Of a stretch of 64,000 bases of DNA, positions 54,381-63,867 are shown in pieces. Below the pieces are notes generated by a model that saw nothing but the letters and a program-made list of their open reading frames with translations, was not told the DNA's origin and made no database searches. The stretch is from Ruegeria arenilitoris (GTDB lineage: Bacteria; Pseudomonadota; Alphaproteobacteria; Rhodobacterales; Rhodobacteraceae): positions 124,001-188,000 of the forward strand of contig NZ_WQHP01000006.1 of assembly GCF_013035315.1 (NCBI RefSeq). The letters run 5' to 3'. Every line of letters begins with the position of its first letter. The stretch's first letter is position 1. Both the position numbers and the translations under genes were made by a program.

Positions 54381-55085
54381 TCAGAACTGGGTTGTCATGC
54401 GATACCCGGCCGCAAAGTACATCTTGGCAAAGGTAACCGGCTGACCCTCAAGCCATGTGATCCGCTCACCTGTGAAAACCGGTTCTCCCACGGGGAGGTC
54501 AAGGAACCCCGCCACAGTCTTATCGGCCCGGCTGGCCAGGAAACTCAGCTCGACATTTGTGAAGGGCACAGTCTGGATCAGCCACTCATTCGGGCCTATT
54601 GCGGCAAAATCGGCGTCGGCGACCTGCGGAACCGAGTCGATGACGATCCAGCGATCCTCGTATTGGAACGGTGTATTGCCGTTGAAATGCATGCAGCGCA
54701 CGTGCATGACGCTTTGGTCCGACGTCAGCGCCAGGCGCGCGCGCAACCAATCGGGGGCGGGTTCCACTCCCGAGGATACCAACGCATAGCGATAGGTGCC
54801 GCCCATTGCCTCGACCTCGTCCCGCACCATGGGGATGGTAAAGCGGGCCTGTCGCTGCGGCGCGCTCAGTACACGCGTTCCGGCCTTGCGGCGACGTTCC
54901 AGATAGCCCTCATCCGCCAATTCTCGCAGCGCGCGGTTCACGGTTGTTCGGGTGCAGGAAAACTCGACTGCCAGTTCCTGCTCATTAGGCAGCAAAGAGT
55001 CCGGCTGCCATTCACCCGACCGAATGCGCGCCAGAACGGTTTCTTTGATATCCCTGTAACTGGTGGTGTCACTCGATTGGGTCAT
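54381..55085 (-). CDS. hutC: Histidine utilization repressor (GntR family)
   Basis: 234 residues. The N-terminal GntR HTH (IKETVLARIRSGEWQPDSLLPNEQELAVEFSCTRTTVNRALRELADEGYLERRRKAGTRV) covers about residues 13-72, and a UTRA domain follows with HVRCMHFNGNTPFQYEDRWI near residue 130. The family's inducer is urocanate. It is transcribed after hutF with 27 bases between, so the repressor probably regulates its own operon and the divergent hutIHGU operon through a site near 56501-56510. Confidence 0.92.
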   Translation of the reverse strand: MTQSSDTTSYRDIKETVLARIRSGEWQPDSLLPNEQELAVEFSCTRTTVNRALRELADEGYLERRRKAGTRVLSAPQRQARFTIPMVRDEVEAMGGTYRYALVSSGVEPAPDWLRARLALTSDQSVMHVRCMHFNGNTPFQYEDRWIVIDSVPQVADADFAAIGPNEWLIQTVPFTNVELSFLASRADKTVAGFLDLPVGEPVFTGERITWLEGQPVTFAKMYFAAGYRMTTQF

Positions 55086-55112
55086 GAGGCCTGTTTCCTT
55101 CCAAGTGCCCGT

Positions 55113-56468
55113 TTAGACATCGGCCAGAAGATCGGCAATCGCAGCCTTGTAGGCAGGGATAACGCGCTCCCGTTCGATGTGGCGGCCTTGCTGCACCATA
55201 TGCCGCCCCGCCGACCACAGATCGGTCACCAACCCGTCGGGGGCAGCAAAGCACAGCCCGTCCAGCAATTGCTGATCGGTCAAGGCGCAGAGCGTGGGGT
55301 GGGTGCGGTCGATTGCAACTAGATCGGCCAGTTTGCCGACCGCGATTTCGCCCGCATTTCGCCCGAGCGCCTGTGCGCCGCCACGGGCGGCTCCGGTATA
55401 AAGCGTCTGACCAACCGAGCCTTCGTCTTTGACCAGAACAGTACGCGCGTGATCGCGCAGGCGTTGAGAATATTCCAGCGTCCGCAGCTCTTCGGGTAGA
55501 GAAATTCGCACATTAGAGTCTGATCCAACGCCAAAACGACCATCTGCGTCGATATAGACAGACCCGTTAAAGATACCGTCCCCCAGGTTGGACTCGGTGA
55601 TCGGACACAAGCCCGCAACCGCACCAGATCGCGCAACGGCGCGCGTCTCATCATCCGTCATGTGAGTCGCGTGGATCAGGCACCAGCGGTGATCGACGTC
55701 GACATTGCCCATCAGCCACGACACTGGGCGCTGACCCAGCGCGGCCTCGACATCGGCCACCTCTTTGAGTTGTTCAGCGATGTGGATATGGACGGGACCA
55801 GCCGGAGAGGCCCGCAGGACCCTTTGCAAGTCCGCGGGAGATGTGGCCCGCAAGGAATGCGGAGCGATTCCAAGGGTCGACTCCGCATGGGGCAGGGCCG
55901 AACGGCACTCTTCGACCAGGTTCAGAAACTCATCCACTGAGTTATCAAAGCGCAACTGGCCGCCCGCCAAGGATTGCTGTTCGACCCCGCCATAAGTGTA
56001 AAGCACCGGAAGGTGCGTCAGCCCGATCCCAGTTTGTGCAGCAGCGGCGAAGATGCGCTGGCTTAACTCGGACGTCTGCGCATAGCGCGCACCGCCCGGT
56101 TGGTGGTGGACATAGTGGAACTCACCGACCGAGGCGTAGCCAGCCTCTTGCATCTCAAGATAGACCAGCGCGGCAATGGCTTCGATGTGCTCTGGCGTCA
56201 GCCGGTCGAGGAACCGGTACATCAGCGTTCGCCAGGTCCAAAAGCTCTCGCGTCCAGCCGCGCGCACTTCGGTCATACCCGCCATAGCCCGCTGAAACGC
56301 ATGGCTGTGCAGGTTTCCCGGCGCGGGCAGCAACGCATCAACCTGTGTGTCAGCGGGCTGGGCTGATGACCCGATATCCAGCGTCTTTATGTGTCCCTGG
56401 TCGATTTCCAGCCGCAGGTCACTGACCCAGTTAGAACCTAACAAAGCGGTTTTGGCGTGGATCGTCAT
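55113..56468 (-). CDS. hutF: Formimidoylglutamate deiminase
   Basis: 451 residues of the amidohydrolase superfamily from ATG 56468 (MTIHAKTALLGSNWVSD). It converts N-formimidoyl-L-glutamate to N-formyl-L-glutamate and ammonia. Visible are the metal-site LLPAPGNLHSHAFQRAMAGM near residue 65, HIAEQLKEV near residue 230, LIHATHMTDDE near residue 260, and GSDSNVRISLPEELRTLEYSQRLR near residue 310. Together with hutG it makes the five-step histidine route. An extension to 56528 would cover the operator and is not used. Confidence 0.93.
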   Translation of the reverse strand: MTIHAKTALLGSNWVSDLRLEIDQGHIKTLDIGSSAQPADTQVDALLPAPGNLHSHAFQRAMAGMTEVRAAGRESFWTWRTLMYRFLDRLTPEHIEAIAALVYLEMQEAGYASVGEFHYVHHQPGGARYAQTSELSQRIFAAAAQTGIGLTHLPVLYTYGGVEQQSLAGGQLRFDNSVDEFLNLVEECRSALPHAESTLGIAPHSLRATSPADLQRVLRASPAGPVHIHIAEQLKEVADVEAALGQRPVSWLMGNVDVDHRWCLIHATHMTDDETRAVARSGAVAGLCPITESNLGDGIFNGSVYIDADGRFGVGSDSNVRISLPEELRTLEYSQRLRDHARTVLVKDEGSVGQTLYTGAARGGAQALGRNAGEIAVGKLADLVAIDRTHPTLCALTDQQLLDGLCFAAPDGLVTDLWSAGRHMVQQGRHIERERVIPAYKAAIADLLADV

Positions 56469-56500
56469 CGTATTTCCAATTTGTGTAGACTTTAATTTTT

Positions 56501-56510
56501 TATACGTATA
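56501..56510. promoter_or_regulatory. Candidate HutC operator in the divergent hut promoter region
   Basis: TATACGTATA is a perfect 10-base palindrome set in a T-rich left flank and A-rich right flank, in the 81-base gap between hutF and hutI. The alternating TATA character resembles known HutC sites in Pseudomonas, but the assignment is by position and symmetry. Confidence 0.5.
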
Positions 56511-56549
56511 CGAAAAATCCAACGACAAAGGGAGCCCAAAAGATTCGAC

Positions 56550-57755
56550 ATGGCAAAAAAATCTGTCCTTTTAGGTAAGCAGGTAGTGACCATGAGTGGT
56601 GGGTCGCACCCTTATGGGATGGTTCAGGCCGCGGCGCTGGCCGTTGACGATGACAAGATCGCCTGGGTCGGGCCGCGCAGTGCCTTGCCTGCGGAATACT
56701 CCGATTGGCCTGTTGACGATTTCGGCGACCGGCTGATCACACCCGCCTTGATTGATGCGCACACGCATGTCGTCTTCGGAGGAAACCGGGCAGTCGAGTT
56801 CGAGATGCGCCTCAACGGAGCATCTTACGAAGAGATAGCGCGAGCAGGGGGCGGAATTCTGTCCACGGTCAAGGCGACCCGTACGGCGAGTGAGGAAGAG
56901 TTGATGAAAGATGCTCTGACGCGCGTCGATGCCTTGCTGGCCGAGGGCGTGTCCTGCATCGAGGTCAAGTCGGGCTATGGCTTGGACGCCGAAACCGAAC
57001 TCAAAATGCTGCGGGCGGCCCGCCGGATCGGGCAATCGCGCCCTGTCCGCGTCAAAACCAGTTTTCTGGGTGCCCATGCGGTGCCGCCCGAATACGCGGA
57101 CCGCGCGGACGGCTATATCCGCGAAGTATGTATCCCGACCTTGCGGCAGGCGCATCAGGAGGGGCTGGTGGACGCTGTCGACGGGTTCTGCGAAGGCATC
57201 GCGTTCAGCCCCGCGCAAATTGCTCAGGTTTTTGATGTCGCGAAAGAGCTGAATCTTCCGGTCAAACTACACGCCGAACAGCTTTCGAACCTTGGAGGGG
57301 CAGCCTTGGCGGCCTCATACGGCGCGCTATCCGCGGATCACGTCGAGTATCTGGATGAGGATGGTGTCTCTGCCATGGCGCAGGCCGGTACCGTCGGCGT
57401 GCTGTTGCCGGGGGCGTACTACACACTGCGAGAGACACAGGTGCCGCCGGTCGATCTGTTGCGCCAATACGGGGTGCCGATTGCGCTGGCGACGGATTGC
57501 AACCCCGGGTCTTCGCCGCTGACCTCATTGTTGCTGACGATGAATATGGCCTGCACCCTGTTCCGCCTCACACCCGAAGAGGCGTTGGCCGGTGTCACCC
57601 GCAATGCAGCCCGCGCCCTGGGGTTGGACGACACCGGTGTTTTGACCCCGGGTCAGCGTGCGGATCTGGCCGTTTGGGACGTCTCTCACCCGGCCGAGCT
57701 GTCCTATCGCATCGGCTTTAATCCTCTGCACAAACGCGTTTTCGGAGGTGTGTGA
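56550..57755 (+). CDS. hutI: Imidazolonepropionase
   Basis: 401 residues, amidohydrolase superfamily. It hydrolyses 4-imidazolone-5-propionate to N-formimidoyl-glutamate. Visible are [35 protein letters not shown] near residue 65, [20 protein letters not shown] near residue 135, [13 protein letters not shown] near residue 240, and [34 protein letters not shown] near residue 312. It is the first gene of the plus-strand hut operon. The stop overlaps hutH by one base. Confidence 0.95.
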   Translation: MAKKSVLLGKQVVTMSGGSHPYGMVQAAALAVDDDKIAWVGPRSALPAEYSDWPVDDFGDRLITPALIDAHTHVVFGGNRAVEFEMRLNGASYEEIARAGGGILSTVKATRTASEEELMKDALTRVDALLAEGVSCIEVKSGYGLDAETELKMLRAARRIGQSRPVRVKTSFLGAHAVPPEYADRADGYIREVCIPTLRQAHQEGLVDAVDGFCEGIAFSPAQIAQVFDVAKELNLPVKLHAEQLSNLGGAALAASYGALSADHVEYLDEDGVSAMAQAGTVGVLLPGAYYTLRETQVPPVDLLRQYGVPIALATDCNPGSSPLTSLLLTMNMACTLFRLTPEEALAGVTRNAARALGLDDTGVLTPGQRADLAVWDVSHPAELSYRIGFNPLHKRVFGGV

Positions 57756-59290
57756 TGAAAACTCTCTCGCTGGTGCCTGGTCAGGTGACTTTGTCGGACT
57801 TGGCCGAGGTGTATTGGTCGGAACCCGCAGTGACACTGGACACCGCGTGCAAACCGCAGGTCGAAGCGGCGGCCAAACGCATTCTGGAGGCCGCGGCGGG
57901 CGAGCAGCCGGTTTACGGGGTCAACACAGGGTTTGGCAAACTGGCCAGCCATAAGATCGCGGCCAAGGACACCTCGACTTTGCAGCGCAACCTGATCCTC
58001 AGCCATTGTTGTGGTGTCGGACCGGCCGTGCCGCACCGCGTGACGCGCCTGATGATGTCGCTGAAACTGCTCTCGTTCGGGCGCGGAGCCTCTGGCGTTC
58101 GGTGGGAGCTGATTGGGCTGCTGCAACAGATGCTGGCCAAAGGCGTCACCCCGGTGATCCCGGCGCAAGGGTCGGTGGGGGCGTCGGGCGACCTTGCACC
58201 TCTGGCACATATGACAGCGGTGATCATCGGTGAAGGTGAGGCAGAGGTCGACGGAACCATCCTGCCCGGCGAACAAGCGCTGAAAACCGCCGGATTAGAG
58301 CCTATTCAATTAGGTCCCAAAGAGGGACTGGCCTTTATCAACGGCACGCAGTTTTCAACAGCATATGCCCTGGCCGGGTTGTTTGAAGCCTGGCGTGCCG
58401 CGCAGAGCGCGCTGGTCATCTCGGCCCTGTCGACGGATGCGATCATGGGGTCAACAGCCCCCTTGCAACCCGATATTCATACGCTGCGAGGCCACCGCGG
58501 GCAGACCGAGGCAGCCAGCGCCATGCGCGCCGCGCTGGCCGGGTCCGAGATCCGCGAAAGCCATCGGGATGGCGACACGCGCGTGCAGGACCCGTATTGC
58601 ATCCGGTGCCAGCCACAGGTCACCGGCGCGGCTATGGACGTGATGCGGCAGGCCGCTGCAACGCTTGAGATTGAGGCGAACGCCGCCACTGATAACCCCC
58701 TGGTTCTGACCGAGGCCGGGGCGATTGTGTCCGGCGGCAATTTCCATGCCGAGCCTGTGGGCTTTGCAGCCGATATGATTGCGCTGGCCTTGTCCGAGGT
58801 TGGTGCAATTGCACAGCGGCGTATTGCTTTGATGGTGGACCCGGCGCTCAGCTTTGATCTGCCGCCGTTCCTGACGCCGGACCCGGGGCTGAACTCAGGT
58901 CTGATGATCGCCGAAGTCACGACGGCTGCGCTGATGAGCGAGAACAAGCATTTGGCCAATCCCTGCGTGACGGACAGTACACCGACATCGGCGAACCAAG
59001 AGGACCACGTGTCCATGGCAGCGCACGGTGCGCGACGACTGACTCGGATGGTCGAGAACCTGAATTACATCCTGGGGGTGGAGTTGTTATGCGCGGCGCA
59101 GGGTGTCGAGTTCCGTTCGCCATTGGCAACCAGCACCCCGTTGCAGCAGGTCATCGACCGGCTGCGAGCGGACATCCCGACACTGACCGAAGACCGCTAT
59201 CTTGCCCCCGAGCTTGAGACCGCAAAGCATCTGGTGGCCAAAGGGGATATCCTTTCGGCCGCAGGTACTCAAATGCCGGAGCTTGTCTGA
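57755..59290 (+). CDS. hutH: Histidine ammonia-lyase
   Basis: 511 residues from ATG 57755 (a GTG at 57752 is one codon earlier). It deaminates histidine to urocanate. The MIO prosthetic group forms from Ala143-Ser144-Gly145 in [15 protein letters not shown], preceded by [11 protein letters not shown] near residue 53. The conserved QEDHVSMA near residue 410 is present. GGAGGTG precedes it. The hutG gene begins on the last base of its stop, indicating coupled translation. Confidence 0.95.
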   Translation: MKTLSLVPGQVTLSDLAEVYWSEPAVTLDTACKPQVEAAAKRILEAAAGEQPVYGVNTGFGKLASHKIAAKDTSTLQRNLILSHCCGVGPAVPHRVTRLMMSLKLLSFGRGASGVRWELIGLLQQMLAKGVTPVIPAQGSVGASGDLAPLAHMTAVIIGEGEAEVDGTILPGEQALKTAGLEPIQLGPKEGLAFINGTQFSTAYALAGLFEAWRAAQSALVISALSTDAIMGSTAPLQPDIHTLRGHRGQTEAASAMRAALAGSEIRESHRDGDTRVQDPYCIRCQPQVTGAAMDVMRQAAATLEIEANAATDNPLVLTEAGAIVSGGNFHAEPVGFAADMIALALSEVGAIAQRRIALMVDPALSFDLPPFLTPDPGLNSGLMIAEVTTAALMSENKHLANPCVTDSTPTSANQEDHVSMAAHGARRLTRMVENLNYILGVELLCAAQGVEFRSPLATSTPLQQVIDRLRADIPTLTEDRYLAPELETAKHLVAKGDILSAAGTQMPELV

Positions 59291-60108
59291 TGCAGGTGTT
59301 CAGCGTGCAGCGCGGCGACGGTCCTGTAGTGCTGGGACAGCCCCATGGGGGGACGTATGTGCCGGATGAAATTGCGGCGCGCCTGAACGAAACAGGGCAT
59401 GGTTTGACGGATACCGATTGGCACATAAACAGGCTCTATAAAAGGCTTTTGACCAATGTGACGGTCGTGCAATCGCATGTCCATCGCTACGTCATAGATG
59501 CGAACCGGGACCCGGCTGGCGTCTCGCTTTACCCCGGTCAGAACACGACAACGCTTGTCCCTCTGACCGATTTCGACGGGCTACCGATCTGGATCGATGG
59601 TCAGGAACCACCTGTCGATGAGGTCGAGGACCGGAGGAACAAGTACCACGCACCCTATCACGATGCGTTGCGCGAGGAGTTGGACCGCGTTCTAAGCAAG
59701 CATGGCGTGGCGGTTTTGTTCGATTGCCACTCGATCCGCTCGCTGATCCCGTTCTTGTTTAATGGTGAGCTGCCAGTCTTCAATACCGGAACCAATGACG
59801 GTCAGACATGCGCCCCGGCTATTGAACAGGCGGTGCAAGACACGGCTAGCCACGCCGAGGGGTTCACCTCGGTTCTAAATGGCCGGTTTCGTGGTGGCTG
59901 GACCACCCGTCACTATGGTCGCCCGGCTGAGGGCATCCACGCAATTCAGATGGAGATCGCGCAACGCGCTTACATGGATGAATCGCCCCCATGGAAGTGG
60001 CGTGAGGACCGTGCCGCGAAACTCCGCCCGCATCTGAGAACGATGCTGACCCGTCTCAATGACCTCGCCCTCTCGGGCGCACTGACCGCACAAGGAGCCC
60101 AGAAATGA
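59290..60108 (+). CDS. hutG: N-formylglutamate deformylase
   Basis: 272 residues of the N-formylglutamate amidohydrolase (FGase) family. It releases formate and glutamate. Visible are [11 protein letters not shown] near residue 18, [26 protein letters not shown] near residue 50, LFDCHSIRS near residue 150, and [13 protein letters not shown] near the end. It completes pathway II together with hutF. The stop overlaps the hutU start by four bases (ATGA). Confidence 0.92.
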   Translation: MQVFSVQRGDGPVVLGQPHGGTYVPDEIAARLNETGHGLTDTDWHINRLYKRLLTNVTVVQSHVHRYVIDANRDPAGVSLYPGQNTTTLVPLTDFDGLPIWIDGQEPPVDEVEDRRNKYHAPYHDALREELDRVLSKHGVAVLFDCHSIRSLIPFLFNGELPVFNTGTNDGQTCAPAIEQAVQDTASHAEGFTSVLNGRFRGGWTTRHYGRPAEGIHAIQMEIAQRAYMDESPPWKWREDRAAKLRPHLRTMLTRLNDLALSGALTAQGAQK

Positions 60109-61787
60109 GCGATCCGCGTAAAAACACCCGCGACATCTATCCGCCGACCGGCCCCGAGTTGAACGCCAAAAGCTGGGTGACCGAAGCCCCCCTGCGAATG
60201 CTGATGAACAACCTGCACCCGGACGTAGCCGAGAACCCGCATGAGCTGGTGGTCTATGGCGGTATCGGCCGCGCGGCGCGGACGTGGAAGGACTTCGACA
60301 CTATTGTGGCCGGTTTGAAGGACTTGGAAGAAGACGAAACCCTGATCGTCCAATCCGGCAAGCCTGTCGCGATTATCAAGACGCACAAGGATGCACCGCG
60401 GGTGCTGATCGCCAATTCCAACCTCGTGCCCCACTGGGCGACCTGGGACCACTTCAATGAGCTCGATAAGAAGGGTCTGATGATGTACGGCCAGATGACG
60501 GCTGGCTCATGGATCTATATCGGTACGCAAGGCATTGTTCAGGGCACCTATGAGACCTTCGCCGAGGCAGGGCGTCAGCACTATGACGGCGATCTGACGG
60601 GCAAGTGGATTTTGACCGGTGGGCTGGGCGGCATGGGTGGCGCGCAACCGTTGGCTGCGGTGTTTGCCGGGGCTTGTTGTTTGGCTGTTGAATGCAACCC
60701 GGACAGCATCGATTTCCGACTGCGCACGAAGTACCTCGACGAAAAGGCGGAAACGCTGGATGAGGCGCTTGAGATGATCGACCGCTGGACCAAGGCGGGC
60801 GAGGCGAAGTCGGTCGGCCTGCTGGGCAATGCGGCAGAGGTCTTCCCCGAGATTTACCGCCGTATGTCCGAGGGTGGAATGCGCCCGGATATCGTCACCG
60901 ATCAGACCAGCGCCCATGATCCGATCAACGGCTATCTGCCGCTGGACTGGACTATGGCACAATGGCGCGAGAAGCGGGAAACAGACCCTAAATCGGTCGA
61001 AAAGGCTGCACGAGTGTCGATGAAGCAGCACGTTGCCGCGATGGTCGATTTCTGGAACGCGGACGTGCCGACGCTTGATTATGGCAACAACATCCGGCAG
61101 GTGGCACAGGATGAAGGGCTTGAGAACGCCTTTGCCTTCCCCGGCTTTGTCCCTGCCTATATCCGCCCGCTGTTCTGCAAAGGGATCGGCCCGTTTCGCT
61201 GGTGTGCCCTGTCGGGCGACCCCGAGGACATCTACAAGACCGACGCCAAGATGAAGGAGTTGTTTCCCGAAAACGAGCACCTGCATCGCTGGATCGACAT
61301 GGCACAAGAGCGGATCGCGTTTCAGGGCCTGCCCGCGCGGATTTGCTGGATCGGTCTTGGTGACCGTCACCGCGCTGGGCTGGCCTTCAACGAGATGGTG
61401 GCCAATGGTGAGTTGAAAGCGCCAGTTGTGATCGGCCGCGACCATTTGGACTCGGGTTCGGTGGCAAGCCCCAACCGCGAGACCGAAGCGATGTTGGATG
61501 GCTCGGATGCGGTTTCGGATTGGCCGTTGCTGAACGCTCTGATCAATACGGCCAGTGGGGCAACGTGGGTATCTTTGCATCACGGGGGCGGGGTCGGAAT
61601 GGGCTTCAGCCAGCATGCGGGCGTCGTGATCTGCGCTGATGGCACCGAGGATGCTGCGCGGAGGTTGAAGCGGGTTCTCTGGAATGATCCGGCCTCGGGC
61701 GTTTGGCGCCACGCGGATGCAGGGTACGACATTGCCAAGGATTGTGCCCGTGAACACGGGCTGCGTCTGCCGGGTATTTTAGGGTAG
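60105..61787 (+). CDS. hutU: Urocanate hydratase
   Basis: 560 residues. It hydrates urocanate to imidazolonepropionate using tightly bound NAD+. Visible are [15 protein letters not shown] near residue 46, [19 protein letters not shown] near residue 165, [17 protein letters not shown] near residue 265, [14 protein letters not shown] near residue 420, and [19 protein letters not shown] near residue 487, all conserved. It is the last gene of the hutIHGU operon. Confidence 0.96.
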   Translation: MSDPRKNTRDIYPPTGPELNAKSWVTEAPLRMLMNNLHPDVAENPHELVVYGGIGRAARTWKDFDTIVAGLKDLEEDETLIVQSGKPVAIIKTHKDAPRVLIANSNLVPHWATWDHFNELDKKGLMMYGQMTAGSWIYIGTQGIVQGTYETFAEAGRQHYDGDLTGKWILTGGLGGMGGAQPLAAVFAGACCLAVECNPDSIDFRLRTKYLDEKAETLDEALEMIDRWTKAGEAKSVGLLGNAAEVFPEIYRRMSEGGMRPDIVTDQTSAHDPINGYLPLDWTMAQWREKRETDPKSVEKAARVSMKQHVAAMVDFWNADVPTLDYGNNIRQVAQDEGLENAFAFPGFVPAYIRPLFCKGIGPFRWCALSGDPEDIYKTDAKMKELFPENEHLHRWIDMAQERIAFQGLPARICWIGLGDRHRAGLAFNEMVANGELKAPVVIGRDHLDSGSVASPNRETEAMLDGSDAVSDWPLLNALINTASGATWVSLHHGGGVGMGFSQHAGVVICADGTEDAARRLKRVLWNDPASGVWRHADAGYDIAKDCAREHGLRLPGILG

Positions 61788-61815
61788 TCCCAAACTGTCT
61801 CTGGCGAAAATGCTG

Positions 61816-61836
61816 CACCTGCGATATGCGCAGGTG
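61816..61836 (+). other. Hairpin between hutU and serB
   Basis: CACCTGCG (61816-61823) and CGCAGGTG (61829-61836) form an eight-pair stem with a five-base loop and no T-run. It may be an mRNA stability element or a weak terminator; serB starts 19 bases later. Confidence 0.4.
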
Positions 61837-61855
61837 AGCTTGCCGGAGATCGAAT

Positions 61856-62734
61856 ATGTACGTTGCCACCCTTTTGACCAACCCAGCTGCGCCAAATCTG
61901 GACCCGTATTTGGTCGAGTCGATGCGGAATGCTTGGGGCGGCGGTGAGATCCAGTGGCTCAGCCCGGATGAGGCGGCCGAGTTTACGCTGCCCAATATTC
62001 CAAAGAACCTTTGGGACGTTTGGGGCGATCTGCAGCCCATGGGCGTCGATCTGGTTGCCCAACCGGCAGAGGGGCGACGGAAAAAGATGCTGCTGGCCGA
62101 TATGGACAGCACCATGATCCAGCAGGAATGCATTGACGAACTGGCCGATGAGGCCGGTGTGGGAGATCGGGTCAAGGACATCACTGCACGTGCCATGAAT
62201 GGCGAGTTGGACTTTGAAGGTGCGCTGACCGAACGGGTCGGCTTGCTGAAAGGTCTGGATGAGGCGGTGATCGGAAAGGTTTTGGACGAACGCATCACCT
62301 TGATGCCTGGCGGCAAGGAATTGGTCGCCACGATGCGTGCGAATGGCGGTTATGCCGCCCTCGTTTCCGGCGGGTTCACCGCATTCACGGCCAAGGTCGC
62401 CGAGGTGCTTGGTTTTGATGAAAACCGCGCCAACACTCTGTTGGCAGAGGACGGCAAGCTGACCGGAGACGTCCAGCGGCCGATTCTGGGACGTCAGGCC
62501 AAGGTTGATGCGCTGGAGCAAATTACTGCGCGTTTGGGTCTGGCAGAGGCGGATGTGCTGGCCGTTGGTGATGGCGCGAACGACCTGGGGATGCTGCATC
62601 GAGCGGGAACCGGCGTCGCGCTGCATGCCAAGCCAACGGTGGCCGAGCAGTGCGAGGTTCGTGTGAACCACGGGGACCTGACGGCGTTACTGTATGTGCA
62701 GGGCTACAACCGTTCGGAATTCGTGTCCGAATAA
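61856..62734 (+). CDS. serB: Phosphoserine phosphatase
   Basis: 292 residues of the HAD superfamily. An N-terminal ~75-residue region precedes the catalytic domain. Nucleophile Asp82 and general acid Asp84 are in ADMDSTMIQQEC. Motif II is LVSGGFTAFT near residue 160, with Lys in GRQAKVDAL, and motif III is GDGANDLGMLHRAG near residue 240. It dephosphorylates phosphoserine to serine. It is on the same strand as hutU after a 68-base gap. With serA and serC in the window, all three serine-synthesis enzymes are present but in two loci. Confidence 0.95.
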   Translation: MYVATLLTNPAAPNLDPYLVESMRNAWGGGEIQWLSPDEAAEFTLPNIPKNLWDVWGDLQPMGVDLVAQPAEGRRKKMLLADMDSTMIQQECIDELADEAGVGDRVKDITARAMNGELDFEGALTERVGLLKGLDEAVIGKVLDERITLMPGGKELVATMRANGGYAALVSGGFTAFTAKVAEVLGFDENRANTLLAEDGKLTGDVQRPILGRQAKVDALEQITARLGLAEADVLAVGDGANDLGMLHRAGTGVALHAKPTVAEQCEVRVNHGDLTALLYVQGYNRSEFVSE

Positions 62735-62740
62735 ACCGGC

Positions 62741-62776
62741 TAGCCATTATTTAACTTTTGTGTTAAATAATGGCTA
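62741..62776. promoter_or_regulatory. Perfect 15-base inverted repeat at the ArsR gene start
   Basis: TAGCCATTATTTAAC (62741-62755) and GTTAAATAATGGCTA (62762-62776) are exact reverse complements with TTTTGT between. The repeat begins six bases after the serB stop and covers the first codons of the ArsR gene. It is a likely autoregulatory operator. As RNA it would also form a long A-U-rich hairpin after serB. Confidence 0.7.
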
Positions 62777-63105
62777 TGAACACTCTGATAAACACATTTT
62801 CTGCTTTGTCCGATTCCACTCGGTTCTCGATTGTCGAGCAACTGATGCAGGACGGCGAGCTGCCCGCCGGAGACCTGATTGAAGGGCGGGGAATGTCTGG
62901 TGCCGCAATCTCGCGTCATCTTAAAGTGCTGCGCGAGGCCGGGCTGGTACGACAGCGCGTGCAGGGCACGCAGCGGATGTATTCTATCCAACCTGACGGA
63001 CTGCGGGCGATCGCGGAATGGACCATTTCCAAACGTGAGTTCTGGGAAAACAGCCTTGATCGCTTGGGTGACCTCATTGAAAGGGAAAATTCATGGCCGA
63101 CCTGA
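62770..63105 (+). CDS. ArsR-family winged-helix regulator
   Basis: 111 residues. The HTH region is LSDSTRFSIVEQLMQDGELPAGDLIEGRGMSGAAISRHLKVLREAGLVRQRVQGTQRMYSIQPDGL (about residues 13-80). No Cys-based metal site is visible, so it is not an arsenic sensor of the usual type. ATG 62770 and ATG 62776 are both possible starts. It overlaps the AHSA1 gene by 13 bases. ArsR/AHSA1 pairs are common and act together. The perfect inverted repeat over its start argues for autorepression. Confidence 0.9.
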   Translation: MAMNTLINTFSALSDSTRFSIVEQLMQDGELPAGDLIEGRGMSGAAISRHLKVLREAGLVRQRVQGTQRMYSIQPDGLRAIAEWTISKREFWENSLDRLGDLIERENSWPT

Positions 63106-63521
63106 AACTGGAACGTGAGTTCCCCACCACTCCGGAAAACCTGTTTGCCTGGATCAGCGATGGCGCAAAGCTGTTGCAGTGGTGGGGCCCCGAGGGGCTG
63201 CATGTGCCGGAACATGATCTGGATTTCTCGCGCCTTGGGCCATGGTACTCGGTCATGGTGAATGAAGAAGGCCAGCGGTACAAAGTTTCCGGCCAAGTAA
63301 CCCATGTCGACCCGCCCAATTCAGTCGGTTTCACTTGGGGGTGGCATGATGATCAGGACCAGCGCGGAGCCGAAAGCCATGTGACGTTGACGGTCGAACC
63401 TGCGGGGAATGGTGCCCGCCTGATCCTGGATCATCGCGACCTTGGCGATGATGAGATCGCTGCCAACCACAATTCCGGTTGGACCTCGTCGCTGCGGAAA
63501 CTCGAAGCGCAATTTCAATAG
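63093..63521 (+). CDS. SRPBCC (AHSA1-like) domain protein
   Basis: 142 residues of the START-like fold. It begins LEREFPTTPENLFAWISDGAKLLQWWGPEG, followed by GPWYSVMVNEEGQRYKVSGQVTHVDPPNSVGFTWGWHDD and the late LILDHRDLGDDEIAANHNSGWTSSLRKLEAQ. Members bind small hydrophobic ligands. It is coupled by a 13-base overlap to the ArsR gene. Ligand unknown. Confidence 0.88.
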   Translation: MADLKLEREFPTTPENLFAWISDGAKLLQWWGPEGLHVPEHDLDFSRLGPWYSVMVNEEGQRYKVSGQVTHVDPPNSVGFTWGWHDDQDQRGAESHVTLTVEPAGNGARLILDHRDLGDDEIAANHNSGWTSSLRKLEAQFQ

Positions 63522-63543
63522 GTTTTATCACGGAGGAAGAGAA

Positions 63544-63864
63544 ATGCCCCAATATTTGTTTGTCTATCACGGTGGAACCACGCCAACCGACCCCGCCGAA
63601 GTCGAAGCAACCATGGCCGCCTGGGGCGCGTGGTTCCAGAACATGGGCGAAGCTCTGGACATCCCCGGCAACCCGGTGGGGCAGTCCTATACGGTCAGCT
63701 CAAGCGGCGTTGTTGACAATGGCGGGGCCAATCCGGCTTCGGGCTTTACGGTCATCAAGGCCGACAGCATTGACGCCGCGACCGAGATGGCCAAGGGGTG
63801 CCCCATGGTCGTCAACGGCTCAGGCTCGGTCGAAGTTGCCGAGGTGCACGAGATCGAGATGTGA
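63544..63864 (+). CDS. YciI/DGPF-type small protein
   Basis: 106 residues from ATG 63544 after GGAGGAAGAG. The YCII-related fold is suggested by PQYLFVYHGG, AWGAWFQNMGEALDIPGNPVG and FTVIKADSIDAATEMAKGCPMV. It lies 22 bases after the AHSA1 gene and probably belongs to the same small operon. The function is unknown. The frame extends to 63442 but overlaps the AHSA1 gene. Confidence 0.75.
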   Translation: MPQYLFVYHGGTTPTDPAEVEATMAAWGAWFQNMGEALDIPGNPVGQSYTVSSSGVVDNGGANPASGFTVIKADSIDAATEMAKGCPMVVNGSGSVEVAEVHEIEM

Positions 63865-63867
63865 GCC

